DNA of 64,000 nt, from assembly GCF_032854445.1 (NCBI RefSeq), contig NC_088302.1, forward strand, positions 24,193,788 to 24,257,787, read 5' to 3'. The DNA is from Liolophura sinensis (taxonomy: Eukaryota > Mollusca > Polyplacophora > Chitonida > Chitonidae). A model generated the notes under the pieces. It searched no databases. It saw nothing but the letters and a program-made list of their open reading frames with translations, and was not told the origin of the DNA. Positions 20,113-32,690 of this stretch are shown piece after piece; positions within the stretch are counted from its first letter, which is position 1; every line of letters starts with the position of its first letter. The position numbers and the translations under genes are program-made.

Positions 20113-20936
20113 GTTGGTTGTGAAGCAGGCCAGACTCGCTGTTTTACTGAAGAACTTGGTGTTGGTTGTGAAACAGGCCGTACCCGCTGTTTTACTGAAG
20201 AACTTGTGTTGGTTATGAAACAGGCGTACCCACTGTTTTACTGAAGAACTTGGTGTCGGTTGTGAAACAGGCCGTACCGCTGTTTTACTGAAGACTTGGT
20301 GTCGGTTGTGAAACAGGCTGTACCCGCTGTTTTATTGAAGAACTTGGTGTTTGGTTGTGAAGCAAGGACCCGCTGTTTTACTGAAGAACTTGGTGTTGGT
20401 TGTGAAACAGGCCGTACCCGCTGTTTTACTGAAGAATTTGGTGTTGGTTGTGAAACAGGCCGTACCCACTGTTTTACTGAAGAGCGTGGTGTTGGTTGTG
20501 AAACGACCGTACCCGCTGTTTTACTGAAGAACTTGGTGTTGGTTGTGAAACAGACCGTACCCCGTGTTTTACTGAAGAACTTGGTGTTGGTTGTGAACAG
20601 GCCGTACCCGCTGTTTTACTGAAAAACTTGGTGTTGGTTATGAAACAGGCCAGACCCGCTGTTTTACTGAAGAACTTGGTGTTGGTTATGAAACAGGCCA
20701 GACCCGCTGTTTTACTGAAGAACTTGGTGTTGGTTATGAAACAGGCCAGACCCGCTGTTTTTACTGAAGAACTTGGTGTTGGTTATGAAACAGGCCGTAC
20801 CCGCTGTTTTACTGAAGAACTTGGTGTTGGTATATGAAACAGGCCGTACCGCTGTTTTACTGAAGAACTTGGTGTTGGTTGTGAAACAGGCCGTACCCGC
20901 TGTTTACTGAAGAACTTGGTGTTGGTTGTGAAACAG
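20113..20936 (+). repeat. 48-bp minisatellite, about 17 copies
   Basis: The unit reads roughly CTGTTTTACTGAAGAACTTG followed by GTGTTGGTTGTGAAACAGGC and CGTACCCG. Forty-eight is a multiple of three, so open frames run through several units (GVGCETGRTRCFTEEL), but frequent one-base indels switch frame. I regard it as non-coding. It starts immediately after unit B and has no counterpart after unit A. Confidence 0.93.
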
Positions 20937-21821
20937 TACTTTTAAGTATTTTTAAATGAAAGTATTTTCAGTTGTCTCTATGTTCAACCTTACTTCATAT
21001 GTTAGCTTTAACTTTTAGGCAGTGTTATGGTTAAACGATCACAACTGTAGCAGCTTGAATGAAGTCGGGAGGTACAACGGACCACTAGCTTATAAGTGAA
21101 ATATCACTATATTCTTATGGCAATGTGAACTCGGCCGAATCTTGTTGTTCATTAGGCTGATGATAACTGTGAAGGTAAAATATTTTTTTAAGAAGCTGTT
21201 TGGCCATAGTAGAGGACAAACAAGAAATACACATGACGCCTAGGCAGGGAGGCAACAATTTTATCATTACGTGCTTCGATGTTATAACAGAGTTGCGCCC
21301 CCTACTCCGTCAAGTCGGAAAATATCGGCCCGCTTAAATTCATTCAAATTTTCTTCTCATTCTAAGCTGTATTCAAATGAGAATGGTTGGTTTTACGGTT
21401 CGTATCTCCATATAAATTAGAAACTGTAAATGTGGAGTGAAGGAAAATAGTGAAATATCAAAAGAGTTCTAAAGCAAATCAGGTCTGGATTTATGTAAGC
21501 AATTCAAACAGACGGAAAGATCTTTGTGTCTCGAAATGAAGTTATAAAAATGTCGCTTCTGTCGTTGATACTAGATGGGATTATTATATATAGATACATG
21601 TTATATATAGATACATGAAATCGGCTCTCGACATCAAAGACATCATCATCCAGCTGCTTTGCCTAACATTACCACTCTCTCAATATAAATTTCGTGTTTT
21701 TCATTTCCAAAGATTCTTCAACTTCTTTATTATCTTTATAAACTTCTTCCCCTATGTCGTCTTTCGCTGAGATAAATCTGAGAATCCGAACCTGTTTTGG
21801 TGAATACTGATATAGAGGCCT
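20937..21821. other. Non-coding spacer between minisatellites
   Basis: AT-rich unique sequence. A short direct repeat (TATATATAGATACATG twice) lies near 21586-21617. No exon or known repeat is seen. Confidence 0.5.
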
Positions 21822-22540
21822 GTCCCGATCTCCAGACCTTTTTGTCCTGTCCCGATCTCCAGATCTTTTGGCCGGTACCGATCTCCAGACCTTTTTGTCC
21901 TGTCTCGATCTTCAGACCTTTTTGTTCTGTACCGATCTCCAGACCTTTTTGTCCTGTCCCGATCTGCAGACCTTTTCGTCTTGTCCCGATCTTCAGACCT
22001 TTTTGTCCTGTCCCGATCTCCAGACCTTTTTGTCATGTCCCGATCTCCAGACCTTTTCGTCCTGTCGCGATCTGCAGACCTTTTTGTCCTGTCCCGATCT
22101 GCAGACCTTTTCGTCTTGTCCCGATCTTCAGACCTTTTTGTCCTGTACCGATCTCCAGACCTTTTTGTCATGTCCCGATCTCCAGACCTTTTCGTCCTGT
22201 CCTGATCTCCAGACCTTTTTGTCCTGTCCCGATCTTCAGACCTTTTTGTCCGGTCCCGATCTCCAGACCTTTTTGTCCTGTACCGATCTGCAGACCTTTT
22301 TGTCCTGTCTTGATCTGCAGATCTTTTTGTCCTGTCCCGATTTGCAGACCTTTTGTCCTGTACCGATCTGCAGACCTTTTCGTCTGTCCCGATCTGCAGA
22401 CCTTTTTGTCCTGTCCCGATCTCCAGACCTTTTTGTCCTGTCCCGATCTCCAGATCTTTTGTACTGTACCGATCTCCAGACCTTTTTGTACTGTATCGAT
22501 CTCCAGACCCCTTTTTGTCCTGTCCCGATCTCCCGACCTT
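21822..22540. repeat. 27-bp minisatellite, about 27 copies
   Basis: The unit is CAGACCTTTTTGTCCTGTCC plus CGATCTC with variants at a few positions. A five-unit (135-bp) block is repeated (21961 and 22096 start the same variant order). Twenty-seven is a multiple of three and the unit lacks stops in several frames, so long open frames (up to about 250 codons) exist on both strands with 9-residue repeats such as SRSPDLFVL and DRDRTKRSG. These frames are a by-product of the repeat. Confidence 0.95.
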
Positions 22541-22732
22541 TTATTCTTTTAAGAATGATCAGTCTGATTCTGATATCAGTGGGTCAGGTGAAAAACTGCT
22601 GTCAAATTTATATTCGCATGTTTTAGTTGTGACCACAGTTATCCAACTGCATGAACGTAAATTGGCAACTGGATCTGTTATAGCAGGTTTGCACTTCAAT
22701 GTCTCATTTGGACAGATAAATCTTCTATTGTA

Positions 22733-23060
22733 GGCCACTTATATGGCAACATTATTCTTATATGACCACTTTTCTGACAGCTGTGTTTCAACACAGCCGC
22801 TTGAATGGCATCATTGATCAAACGTGACCCACTTGTATTGCAATAATCGCTTCAAACGGCCACTTGTTTGGCAATATTGTTCCAACTTGGTCACTTGTAT
22901 TGCAATACCTAAACCAACATGGCCACTTCTGACACTTCATTGCTCCAACAATGCCTTGTGGCACTTGTGTGACAAGATTACTGCGTGGTTAGTTGTATGG
23001 AAAATCACTTCAATATAGCTACGTGTATTTCAACATTGCCACAACGTTGCTGCGAACTTG
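22733..23060. repeat. Degenerate tandem repeat of about 31 bp
   Basis: CCACTT-type words followed by GTATTGCAAT or GTTTGGCAATATTG recur at about 22735, 22765, 22798, 22829, 22860, 22890 and 22923. Spacing is 30-33 bases with strong divergence, so this is an old array. Confidence 0.6.
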
Positions 23061-24907
23061 GAGCAACTTGAAGCAATAAGGAGCTATCTCTAGAATTGTG
23101 TACAGTGATGCGCTTTACCCTTTCAGCGTTCGATCCTATTGTACGAAACTATACTTAACCAGTACAATCCTCTCTAAACTGTATCTCGGAAGAGCTGAAT
23201 CTCTTCAACCCGAGTGATATGCTTTAAATAGAAGATAAATAGTTGCCTCCTTTTTTCAGTCTTGTCATCAAGTTGCTCTTGAATTATACGCCGTTGAGGC
23301 CATACTGGTAACACTTCTGACTTGTCCCGCCACCCATGCAAGCAAACTGATACGACGGTTATCAGCAGACTCCAAACAGATCAATTTGTTCTGTAGTGTT
23401 ACACACATTTATCTGGCCTAACCTCGGTACGAACGCAGTAATGAGCCAGAAAGATAAAGAGAAGTATGCCAAACACGTAATTAAACATGTTCAATCGATA
23501 ATTATTACGTAACACTGTTTAAGAGATGAAACAAGAATCACCTTACGTGGTCATAAAGCGACCCCAATGTCTGATCACATATCCCATTTGAATTGCTTTA
23601 TCGCTTTAATTTAATAATAGCGTTAAACCTTGCATGTACTGCCAGTGAGAAGTTTCCTTAACCATAAACTGAGCCATTATTTATTTATTATTTTTATATT
23701 GGTGTTGTTGGCCATATTCAAGATTTGCATGCGCAACAAAATGAAGAATGACACTTGTTCAAATGAATCAGACGATGATGTATTGTGTGCATATTTATGA
23801 AAATAAATGTTTTTTTCACGCTGATGTATCACCCGTGCCACAATAGATCTGAAGACAAGTGTATCCCTGCATTAATTTACTTAGAAAAATAGGCACGATG
23901 TCCTATGTACTAAGGCTAATTTCCCTCTGATACAATTGTACAACAAAACCATGGGCTGACAATCAAATATGAGAACCCAAAGAGGCCCCACACTGCAGCT
24001 CTGACTCAAAACATCTTACGTCATGGTTCATTGTTAAGTTACAGCCCATGCGGCGTTCTCTACGCTCGCTTTACGTCACCACTAGCAAGTTTTTGTACTG
24101 AAATCTTGAATAACGGCCAGGTCACTGGGGTTACGCTGATCAGGCAGAAAGTGATGTAAGCAAAAACATAAACTCGATGAACTTTTTTTTGGTAATACTG
24201 GATAGATTTTGCATTGTCTTTGTATGCACGATATGAACCCAATCGACATCTAAAGAATTGAACTGAAAAATGCCGATTATAGTTCCGCGCTAGGATATTA
24301 GTGGTTAGGATATCTGAACAAACCCATGTGTACCGCACGGGCAAGGGCTCCAAGGTCAACTTGTCGAGTGGTGGAAAGCGGCGCATGCGCTGTTAGGAGT
24401 GTGGCCTTCACGAACCCTCAGACACAACAGTACTCGCCAGCCTACATCCACGAGGGGAACGGAAGTACATCCACCAGGAGAACGGACATCCATGAGGAGG
24501 ACGGTGTAGTGCGCATGACCCACCCATATGGCGCGAAATGCAAAATAGTGGGATATAGTTACACATTTGTGTTCACTAAAAAGACATACGGATTATATCA
24601 CTGTATATCTCATACCATTAACTTAAATTTTATTTACTACACCGCTTCTCCAAATTATCGAACTATCGACAACAGATGATGAATAAGACAAGGTATGTTA
24701 TAAATTATCGGTATAAATTATCGAACTATCGCCGTTAGATGATGAATAAGGCAAGGTATTCTATATCATAAGGATACAGCAGCCCACGGCCTCTGCAGAC
24801 CCGATTTACCGACATGGGCTTCATAGGCCTATAGGACTATACAATATACAGGTACTTGGTATCCGGTGCAGAACGGTGGTTTTCCCCCCGGCATCTATGT
24901 AAAATGT
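23061..24907. other. Unique stretch before the large minisatellite
   Basis: No convincing exon. It includes a short inverted SINE tail (about 23685-23727) and, at 24444-24505, three closely packed copies of the motif that forms the core of the following 53-bp array. Confidence 0.5.
24444..24505 (+). repeat. Short triplicated core of the 53-bp satellite
   Basis: ACATCCACGAGGGGAACGG, ACATCCACCAGGAGAACGG and ACATCCATGAGGAGGACGG occur at 23- and 19-base spacing without the ATTTACCTTCCTGCAGGTAT part of the later monomer. Confidence 0.75.
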
Positions 24908-27900
24908 GCCTAATTACCTTCATATAGGTATAAAGTAAAACATCCACGTGGACGACGGTGGCTAATTTTACCTTCCTGCAGATATAAGGCACAACATCCA
25001 CGAGGAGGACGGTGGATAATTTACCTTCCTGCAGATATAAGGCACAACATCCACGAGGAGGACGGTGGCTAGTTTACCTTCCTGCAGGTATCAGGTACAT
25101 CCACGAGGACGGTGACTAATTTAACTTCCTGCAGGTATCAGGTACAACATCCACGAGGAGGACGGTGGCTAATTTACCTTCCTGCAGGTACCAGGTACAA
25201 AATCCAAGAGGAGGACGGTGACTAATTTACCTTCCTGCAGGTACAGGTACAACATCCACGAGGAGGATGGTTGCTGGTTTACCTCCCTATAGATATCAGG
25301 TACAACATCCATGAGGAGGGCGGTGGCTAATTTACCTATCAATAGCTGGACAGTACAACATCCAAGAGGAGGACGGTGACTAATTTACCTAACTGCAGGC
25401 ATCAGGTACAACATCCACGAGGAGGACGGTGACTAATTTACCTTCCTGCAGGTATCAGGTACAAAATCCACGAGGAGGATGGTGGCTAATTTACCTTCCT
25501 GTAGTTATAAGGTACAACGTCAACTAGGAGGACGGTGGCTAATTTACCTTCCTGCAGGTATCAGGTACAACATCCACGAGGAGGACGGTGACTAATTTAC
25601 CTTCCTGCAGGTATCAGGTACAAAATCCACGAGGAGGATGGTGGCTAATTTACCTTCCTGTTGTTATAAGGTACAACGTCAACTAGGAGGACGCTGGCTA
25701 ATTTACCTTCCTGTAGGTAGCCTATCAGGTACAACATCCACGAGGAGGACGGTGACTAATTTACCTTCCTGCAGGTATCAGGTACAACATCCACCAGGAG
25801 GATGGTGGCTGGTTTACCTTCCTATGGGTATAACGTACAACATCCATGAGGAGAACGGTGGCTAATTTAACTTCTTACAAGTATAAAGTACAACATCTAC
25901 GAGAAGGAAAGTGGCTAATTTACCTTCCTATTGGTATAAGGTACAACATCCACAAGGAGGACGGTGGCTAATGTAACTTCTTACTGGTATAAAGTACAAC
26001 ATCCACGAGGAGGACGGTGACTAATTTACCTTCCTGCAGGTATCAGGTACAACATCCACGAGGGGGACGGTGGCTAATTTACCTTCCTGCAGATATAAGG
26101 CACAACATCCATGAGGAGGACGGTGGGTAGTTTACCTTCCTGAAGGTATCAGGTACAACATCCACGAGGGGGACGGTGGCTAATTTACCTTCCTGCAGAT
26201 ATAAGGCACAACATCCATGAGGAGGACGGTGGCTAGTTTACCTTCCTGCAGGTATCAGGTACAACATCCACGAGGGGGACGGTGGCTAATTTACCTCCCT
26301 GTAGGTATAAGGTACAACATCCACGAGATGCACAGTGGCTAATTTACCTTCCTGCAGGTATAAGGTACAACATCCACAAGGTGGAAGGTTGCTGGTTTAC
26401 CTTCCTATAGGTATAACGTACAACATCCATGAGGAGAACGGTGGCTAATTTAACTTCTTACTAGTATAAAGTACAACATCCACGAGAAGGAAAGTGGCTA
26501 ATTTACCTTCCTATTGGTATAAGGTACAACACCCACGAAGAGGACGGTGACAAATTTACCTTTCTGCAGGTGTAAAGTACAACATCCACAAGAAGCATGG
26601 TGGCTAGTTTACCTTCCTGCACGTGTCAGGTACAACATCCACGAGGAGGATAGTGGCTAACTTACCTTCATATAGGTATAACGTACAACATACACGAGGA
26701 GGACGGTGACAAATTTACCTTCCTGCAAGTATCAGGTACAACATCCACGAGGAGGATGGTGGCTAATTTACCTTCCTGCAGGTATCAGGTACAACATCCA
26801 CGAGGAGGATGGTGGCTAATTTACCTTCCGGCAGGTATCAGGTACAACATCCACGAGGAGGATGGTGGCTAATTTACCTTCCGGCAGGTATCAGGTACAA
26901 CATCCACGAGGAGGATGGTGGCTAATTTACCTCCCTGTAGGTATAAGGTACAACATCCAAGTGGAGGACGGTGACTAATTTACCTTCCTGCAGGTATCAG
27001 AAACAACATCCATGAGGAGGATGGTGGCTGGTTGACCTTCCTATAGGTATCGCGTACAACATCCACGAGGAGGACGGTGGCTAATTTACCTATGAATAGC
27101 TATACAGTACCACATCTTAGAGGAGGACAGTGGCTAATCTAGCTTACTGCAGGTATAAGGTACAACATCCACGAGGAGGATGGTGGCTGGTTTACCTTCC
27201 TATAGGTATCGCGTACAACATCCACGAGGAGGACGGTGGCTAATTTACCTATGAATAGCTATACAGTACCACATCTTAGAGGAGGACAGTGGCTAATCTA
27301 GCTTACTGCAGGTATAAGGTACAACATCCACGAGGAGGATGGTGGCTGGTTTACCTTCCAATAAGTATAACGTACAACATCCACGAAGAGGACGGTGACT
27401 AATTTAACTTCTTACTAGTATAAAGTACAACATCCACGACGAGGAAAGTGGCTAATTTACCTTCCTACTGGTATAAGGTACAACATCCACAGAGAGGACG
27501 GTGACTAATTTACCTGTCTGCATGTGTAAAGTACAACATCCACCAGGAGCATGGTGGCTAGTTTACCTTCCTGCAGGTGTCAGGTACAACATCCACGAGG
27601 ATGACGGTGGCTAATTTTACTTCCTACTAGTATAAAGTACAATATCCACGAGAAGGAAAGTGGCTAATTTACCTTCCTGCAGGTATCAGGTACAACATTC
27701 ACGAGGAGGATGGGGGCTAACTTGCCTTCCTATAGGTTTAACGTACAACATACACGAGGAGGACGGTGACTAATTTACCTTCCTGCAGGTATCAGGTACA
27801 ACATCCACGAGGAGGACGATGGCTAGTTTACCTTCCGGCAGGTATCAGGTACAACATTCACGAGTTGGACGGTGGCTAATTTACCTTCCTGCAGGTATTA

Positions 27901-30880
27901 GGTACAAAATCCACGAGGAGGACGGTGGCTAGTTTACCTTCCGGCAGGTATTATGTACAACATCCACGAGGAGGATGGTGGCTAATTTACCTTCCGGCAG
28001 GTATTAGGTACAACATCCACGAGGAGGACGGTGGCTAATTTACCTTCCGGCAGGTATTAGGTACAACATCCACGAGGAGGACGGTGGCTAATTTACCTTC
28101 CGGCAGGTATTAGGTACAACATCCACGAGGAGGACGGTGGCTAATTTACCTTCCGGCAGGTATCAGGTACAACATCCACGAGGAGGACAGTGACAAATTT
28201 ACCTTTCTGCAGGTGTAAAGTACAACATCAACGAGAAGGATGGTGGCTAGTTTACCTTCCGGCAGGTATTACGTACAACATCCTCGAGGAGGATGGTGGC
28301 TAATTTACCTTCCTGCAGGTATCATTTACAACATCCACGAGGAGGATGGTGGCTAATTTACCTCCCTGCAGGTATCATTTACAACATCCACGAGGAGGAT
28401 GGTGGCTAATTTACCTTCCTGCAGGTATCATTTACAACATCCACGTGGAGGATGGTGGCTAATTTACCTTCCTGCAGGTATCAGAAACAACATCCACGAG
28501 GAGGATGGTGGCTGGTTGACCTTCCTATAGGTATCGCGTACAACATCCACGAGGAGGATGGTGGCTAATTTACCTATGAATAGCTATACAGTACCACATC
28601 TTAGAGGAGGACAGTGGCTAATCTAGCTTACTGCTGGTATAAGGTACAACATCCACGAGGAGGATGGTGGCTGGTTTACCTTCCTATAGGTATCGCGTAC
28701 AACATCCACGAGGAGGACGGTGGCTAATTTACCTATGAATAGCTATACAGTACCACATCTTAGAGGAGGACAGTGGCTAATCTAGCTTACAGCAGGTATA
28801 AGGTACAACATCCAGGAGGAGGATGGTGGCTGGTTTAACTTCCAATAAGTATAACGTACAACATCCACGAAGAGGACGGTGACTAATTTAACTTCTTACT
28901 TGTATAAAGTACAACATCCACAACGAGGAAAGTGGCTAATTTACCTTCCTACTGGTATAAGGTACAACATCCACAGAGAGGACGGTGACTAATTTACCTG
29001 TCTGCATGTGTAAAGTACAACATCCACCAGGAGCATGGTGGCTAGTTTACCTTCCTGCAGGTGTCAGGTACAACATCCACGAGGAGGACGGTGGCTAATT
29101 TTACTTCTTACTAGTATAAAGTACAATATCCACGAGAAGGAAAGTGGCTAATTTACCTTCCTGCAGGTATCAGGTACAACATTCACGAGGAGGATGGGGG
29201 CTAACTTGCCTTCCTATAGGTTTAACGTACAACATACACGAGGAGGACGGTGACTAATTTACCTTCCGGCAGGTATCAGGTACAACATCCGCGAAGAGGA
29301 CGGTGACAAATTTACCTTCCTGCAGGTATCAGGTACAACATCCACGAGGAGGACGGTGGCTAGTTTACCTTCCGGCAGGTATCAGGTACAACATTCACGA
29401 GTTGGACGGTGGCTAATTTACCTTCCTGCAGATATTAGGTACAAAATCCACGAGGAGGACGGTGGCTAGTTTACCTTCCGGCAGGTATTATGTACAACAT
29501 CCACGAGGAGGATGGTGGCTAATTTACCTTCCGGCAGGTATTAGGTACAACATCCACGAGGAGGACGGTGGCTAATTTACCTTCCGGCAGGTATTAGGTA
29601 CAACATCCACGAGGAGGACGGTGGCTAATTTACCTTCCGGCAGGTATCAGGTACAACATCCACGAGGAGGACGGTGGCTAGTTTACCTTCCGGCAGGTAT
29701 CAGGTACAACATTCACGAGGAGGATGGTGGCTAATTTACCTTACTGCATGTATTACGTACAACATCCACGAGGAGGATGGTGGCTAATTTACCTTCCTGC
29801 AGGTATCATTTACAACATCCACGAGGAGGATGGTGGGTAATTTACCTTCCTGTAGGTATAAGGTACAACATCCACGAGGAGGACGATGACTAATTTACCT
29901 TCCGGCAGGTATCAGGTACAACATCCGCGAAGAGGACGGTGACAAATTTACCTTTCTGCAGGTGTAAAGTACAACATCAACGAGAAGGATGGTGGCTAGT
30001 TTACCTTCCTGCAGGTATTACGTACAACATCCTCGAGGAGGACAGTGGCTAATTTACCTTCCTGCAGGTATCATTTACAACATCCACGAGGAGGATGGTG
30101 GCTAATTTACCTCCCTGCAGGTATCATTTACAACATCCACGAGGAGGATGGTGGCTAATTTACCTTCCTGCAGGTATCATTTACAACATCCACGTGGAGG
30201 ATGGTGGCTAATTTACCTTCCTGCAGGTATCATTTACAACATAAGGTACATAAGGTATAAGGTACAACATCCACGAGGAGGACGATGACTAATTTACCTT
30301 CCTGCATTTATCAGGTACAACACCCATGAGGAGGATGGTGGCTGGTTTACCTTCATATAGGTATCACGTACAACATCCACGAGGAGGACGGTGGCTAATT
30401 TACCTATGAATAGCTATACAGAACCACATCTAAGAGGAGGACAGTGGCTAATCTACCTTCCTGCAGGTATCAGGTACAACATCCATGAGGAGGATAGTGG
30501 CTAATTTACCTTTCTATAGGTATAACGTACAACATCAACGAGGAGGACGGTGGCTAATTTACCTCCCTGTAGGTATAAAGTACAACATCCACGAGGAGGA
30601 CGGTGGCTGATTTACCTATCAATAGCTATACAGTACAGCATCCAAGAGGAGAGTGGCTAATTTACCTTCCTGCAGGTATCACGTACAACATCCATGAGGC
30701 GGATGGTGGCTGATTTACCTTCCTGCAGATATCAGTTACAACATCCACGAGGATGACGGTGGCTAATTCACCTTCCTTTAGGTATAAGGTACAACATCCA
30801 CGAGATGCACAGTGGCTAATTTACCTTCCTGCAGGTATCAGGTACAACATCCACGAGGAGGACGGTGGCTAATTTACCAT
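24908..30880. repeat. 53-bp minisatellite, about 112 copies, with higher-order structure
   Basis: The consensus monomer joins GGTATCAGGTACAACATCCA, CGAGGAGGACGGTGGCTAAT and TTACCTTCCTGCA. Copy variants include CCGGCAGGTATTAG and TATGAATAGCTATACAGTACC. Variant order repeats at exactly 1484 bp (28 monomers): GACTAATTTAACTTCTTACT at 27397 and 28881, and CTTGCCTTCCTATAGG at 27721 and 29205. After about 27.8 kb the offset becomes 1537 (29 monomers). Each monomer contains a splice-like TTACCTTCCTGCAG/GTAT junction. Fifty-three is not a multiple of three and frames are short, so it is not coding. Confidence 0.97.
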
Positions 30881-32597
30881 CCTTTCCCCCAGCAGATGAG
30901 TAAAACCCAACATTAACGAGGAAAAACCCAGTTTGCCTTTCTCTACGCGTACGTATATGAGAAAGGATTCACAGTACATTAGAATATAATCCACGAATTA
31001 TCCAATATTGCAAATCCAGTGACCACCAATCTCGGACAGTTGAATAAAAAAGCCAACAACCACATACTAGTTTAAATATATGTATCTTAAGGAGCCCTGG
31101 CGCAGCGCCATAACCCACTGCCCATGGAGAGTTTGCAAACAGAAACTCTAATTAAACAAGTTCCATTCTCTAAAAATGTTACAGTATTGTATTCATCCGG
31201 TTTGCAAAAACCTTTACAGAAAGACTATTATAAACTGAAGAACGCATTACTGGGATGTACGGACAAAAGTTGTGCTTCAATACATTTGCTGCACTACCCT
31301 TAGCAAGTTCATTAGTGTATAAACTCTCTTGTACATTCTAAGATTCTATACATATGTAAGAGAAGCAATGAATGGTATGGAGGTGGAATGGAAAATACAT
31401 TATAGGTGTAGGCTATATGTACAAGGCATATAGCCATGATACAAAAGATAACAATGATATAAAATACACATTTTCAACCCATCAGTCATCTATTATTTAC
31501 ATACACAGCATGCCATTTACGATTCAGTACTGCTGATTAAGCGGTGTGTTCTTAATTGTTCACTTATTGTAAGTGCCGTGTGTAACGAGGAATGTTCAGT
31601 TTGACAGCATCTTCGCCTTGCTTCTGGTAAAGATATGTGCAGTTTGTTGGATACAAGTAGTACGACTACATCCCGAACCAAAGCTTCCTTACATCTCCTA
31701 CTCCTGACTGTCCCTTCGTACCTTCAAAGAAAAAATGTGAACCGAATGTAATCCTGTCAAAGGCCTTCTATTCATTTGTAAAAGACTGAAATCTGGAAAT
31801 GTATATAGATTGCTACTAATTAAATATATATGCCTGCCCACTTTTTAGCAAGTCATGCGCGGAACAAAATTATGAAATTATAATGATGAATAATTAAACA
31901 CACATCTAAATGTAAATGACTATTTGGTGACTTCAGTATTCTGAGTTACCTTCCTTGTGTTTTTATGGCTTTAGTCTTGTCGAATGTTTATACACATTTG
32001 AACAGTCTGTGTATAGACTACTTGATTATCAAGCTGGAAAGCCATTCCGATACTACTCCATGCATAACTGGAGCCATAATAGCCAAATCTAATTATACCA
32101 AAAAAAAAAAAAAAATAAAATAAAATAAAAACAAAGAGATAAAATACAAGGTAAATACAAATCCATCCACATTTAAAACCTTCTGAATTCGCTCGATTCC
32201 TGGTAGCTGGGCTAGCTTGTGTACAAATCCAGATGTGGCGGGGCGCCTGAAGCAATGGTTTACACAAGAATGTAATCACACAGAGGGGTCATGGTCAATT
32301 TCCAATCCACATATACAGACAAGGTATACAAAAGCATATACAGATTGTTTCACATAATTTAATCACGCTCCATGTAAGCAGCAATGAATCAGTCACTTTT
32401 TCCTTCACTCTTGAACCAAAATAAGCTGTGACAACAAACAAACAGAACATCCCAGTTCTGTCCTGTAACAAAAAACCCTATAGGCATGATTATTTGAAAC
32501 ATGCATGAAGTAGACCGCGATTACTGGTAACCATCCTACCTACATGTACCTATACGTAGCTTTTGTCCCTAAGCTTTAATAGCTTATTCCTTTTTTC
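30881..32597. other. Unique non-coding stretch
   Basis: AT-rich, with a poly-A run at 32100-32115. No exon is supported. The boundary with the 53-bp array is a degraded monomer. Confidence 0.5.
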
Positions 32598-32690
32598 ATT
32601 TTTAAACCCAACCCGGGTTTTCATCCCGGGTCTCCCGACTTCGAGACGGACATTCGAACCGCTCGGCCACCGAAGCGGTCTGAAAAACTT
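32598..32690 (-). mobile_element. SINE family C head, inverted
   Basis: Read on the minus strand: GACCGCTTCGGTGGCCGAGC, GGTTCGAATGTCCGTCTCGA, then GAGACCCGGGATG and AACCCGGGTTGGG. Leu/Ser-tRNA-like box A (TGGCCGAGCGGTT). It is not a functional tRNA gene because the anticodon arm and 3' half do not fold properly. Confidence 0.6.

Noticed and set aside
20296-20837. Open frames in the 48-bp array
   Set aside because: The frame switches at one-base indels between units and no flanking coding sequence exists.
21797-22626. Plus-strand frames of about 250 codons through the 27-bp repeat
   Set aside because: Two overlapping plus frames and a minus frame are equally open because the unit lacks stops; no splice signals, start context or non-repeat domain supports a protein.
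24908-30880. CRISPR-like array
   Set aside because: Repeats are contiguous 53-bp monomers without unique spacers, in a eukaryotic genome.
32598-32690. Possible tRNA gene on the minus strand
   Set aside because: Box A and B-like words are present, but it matches a SINE head and does not make a complete cloverleaf.
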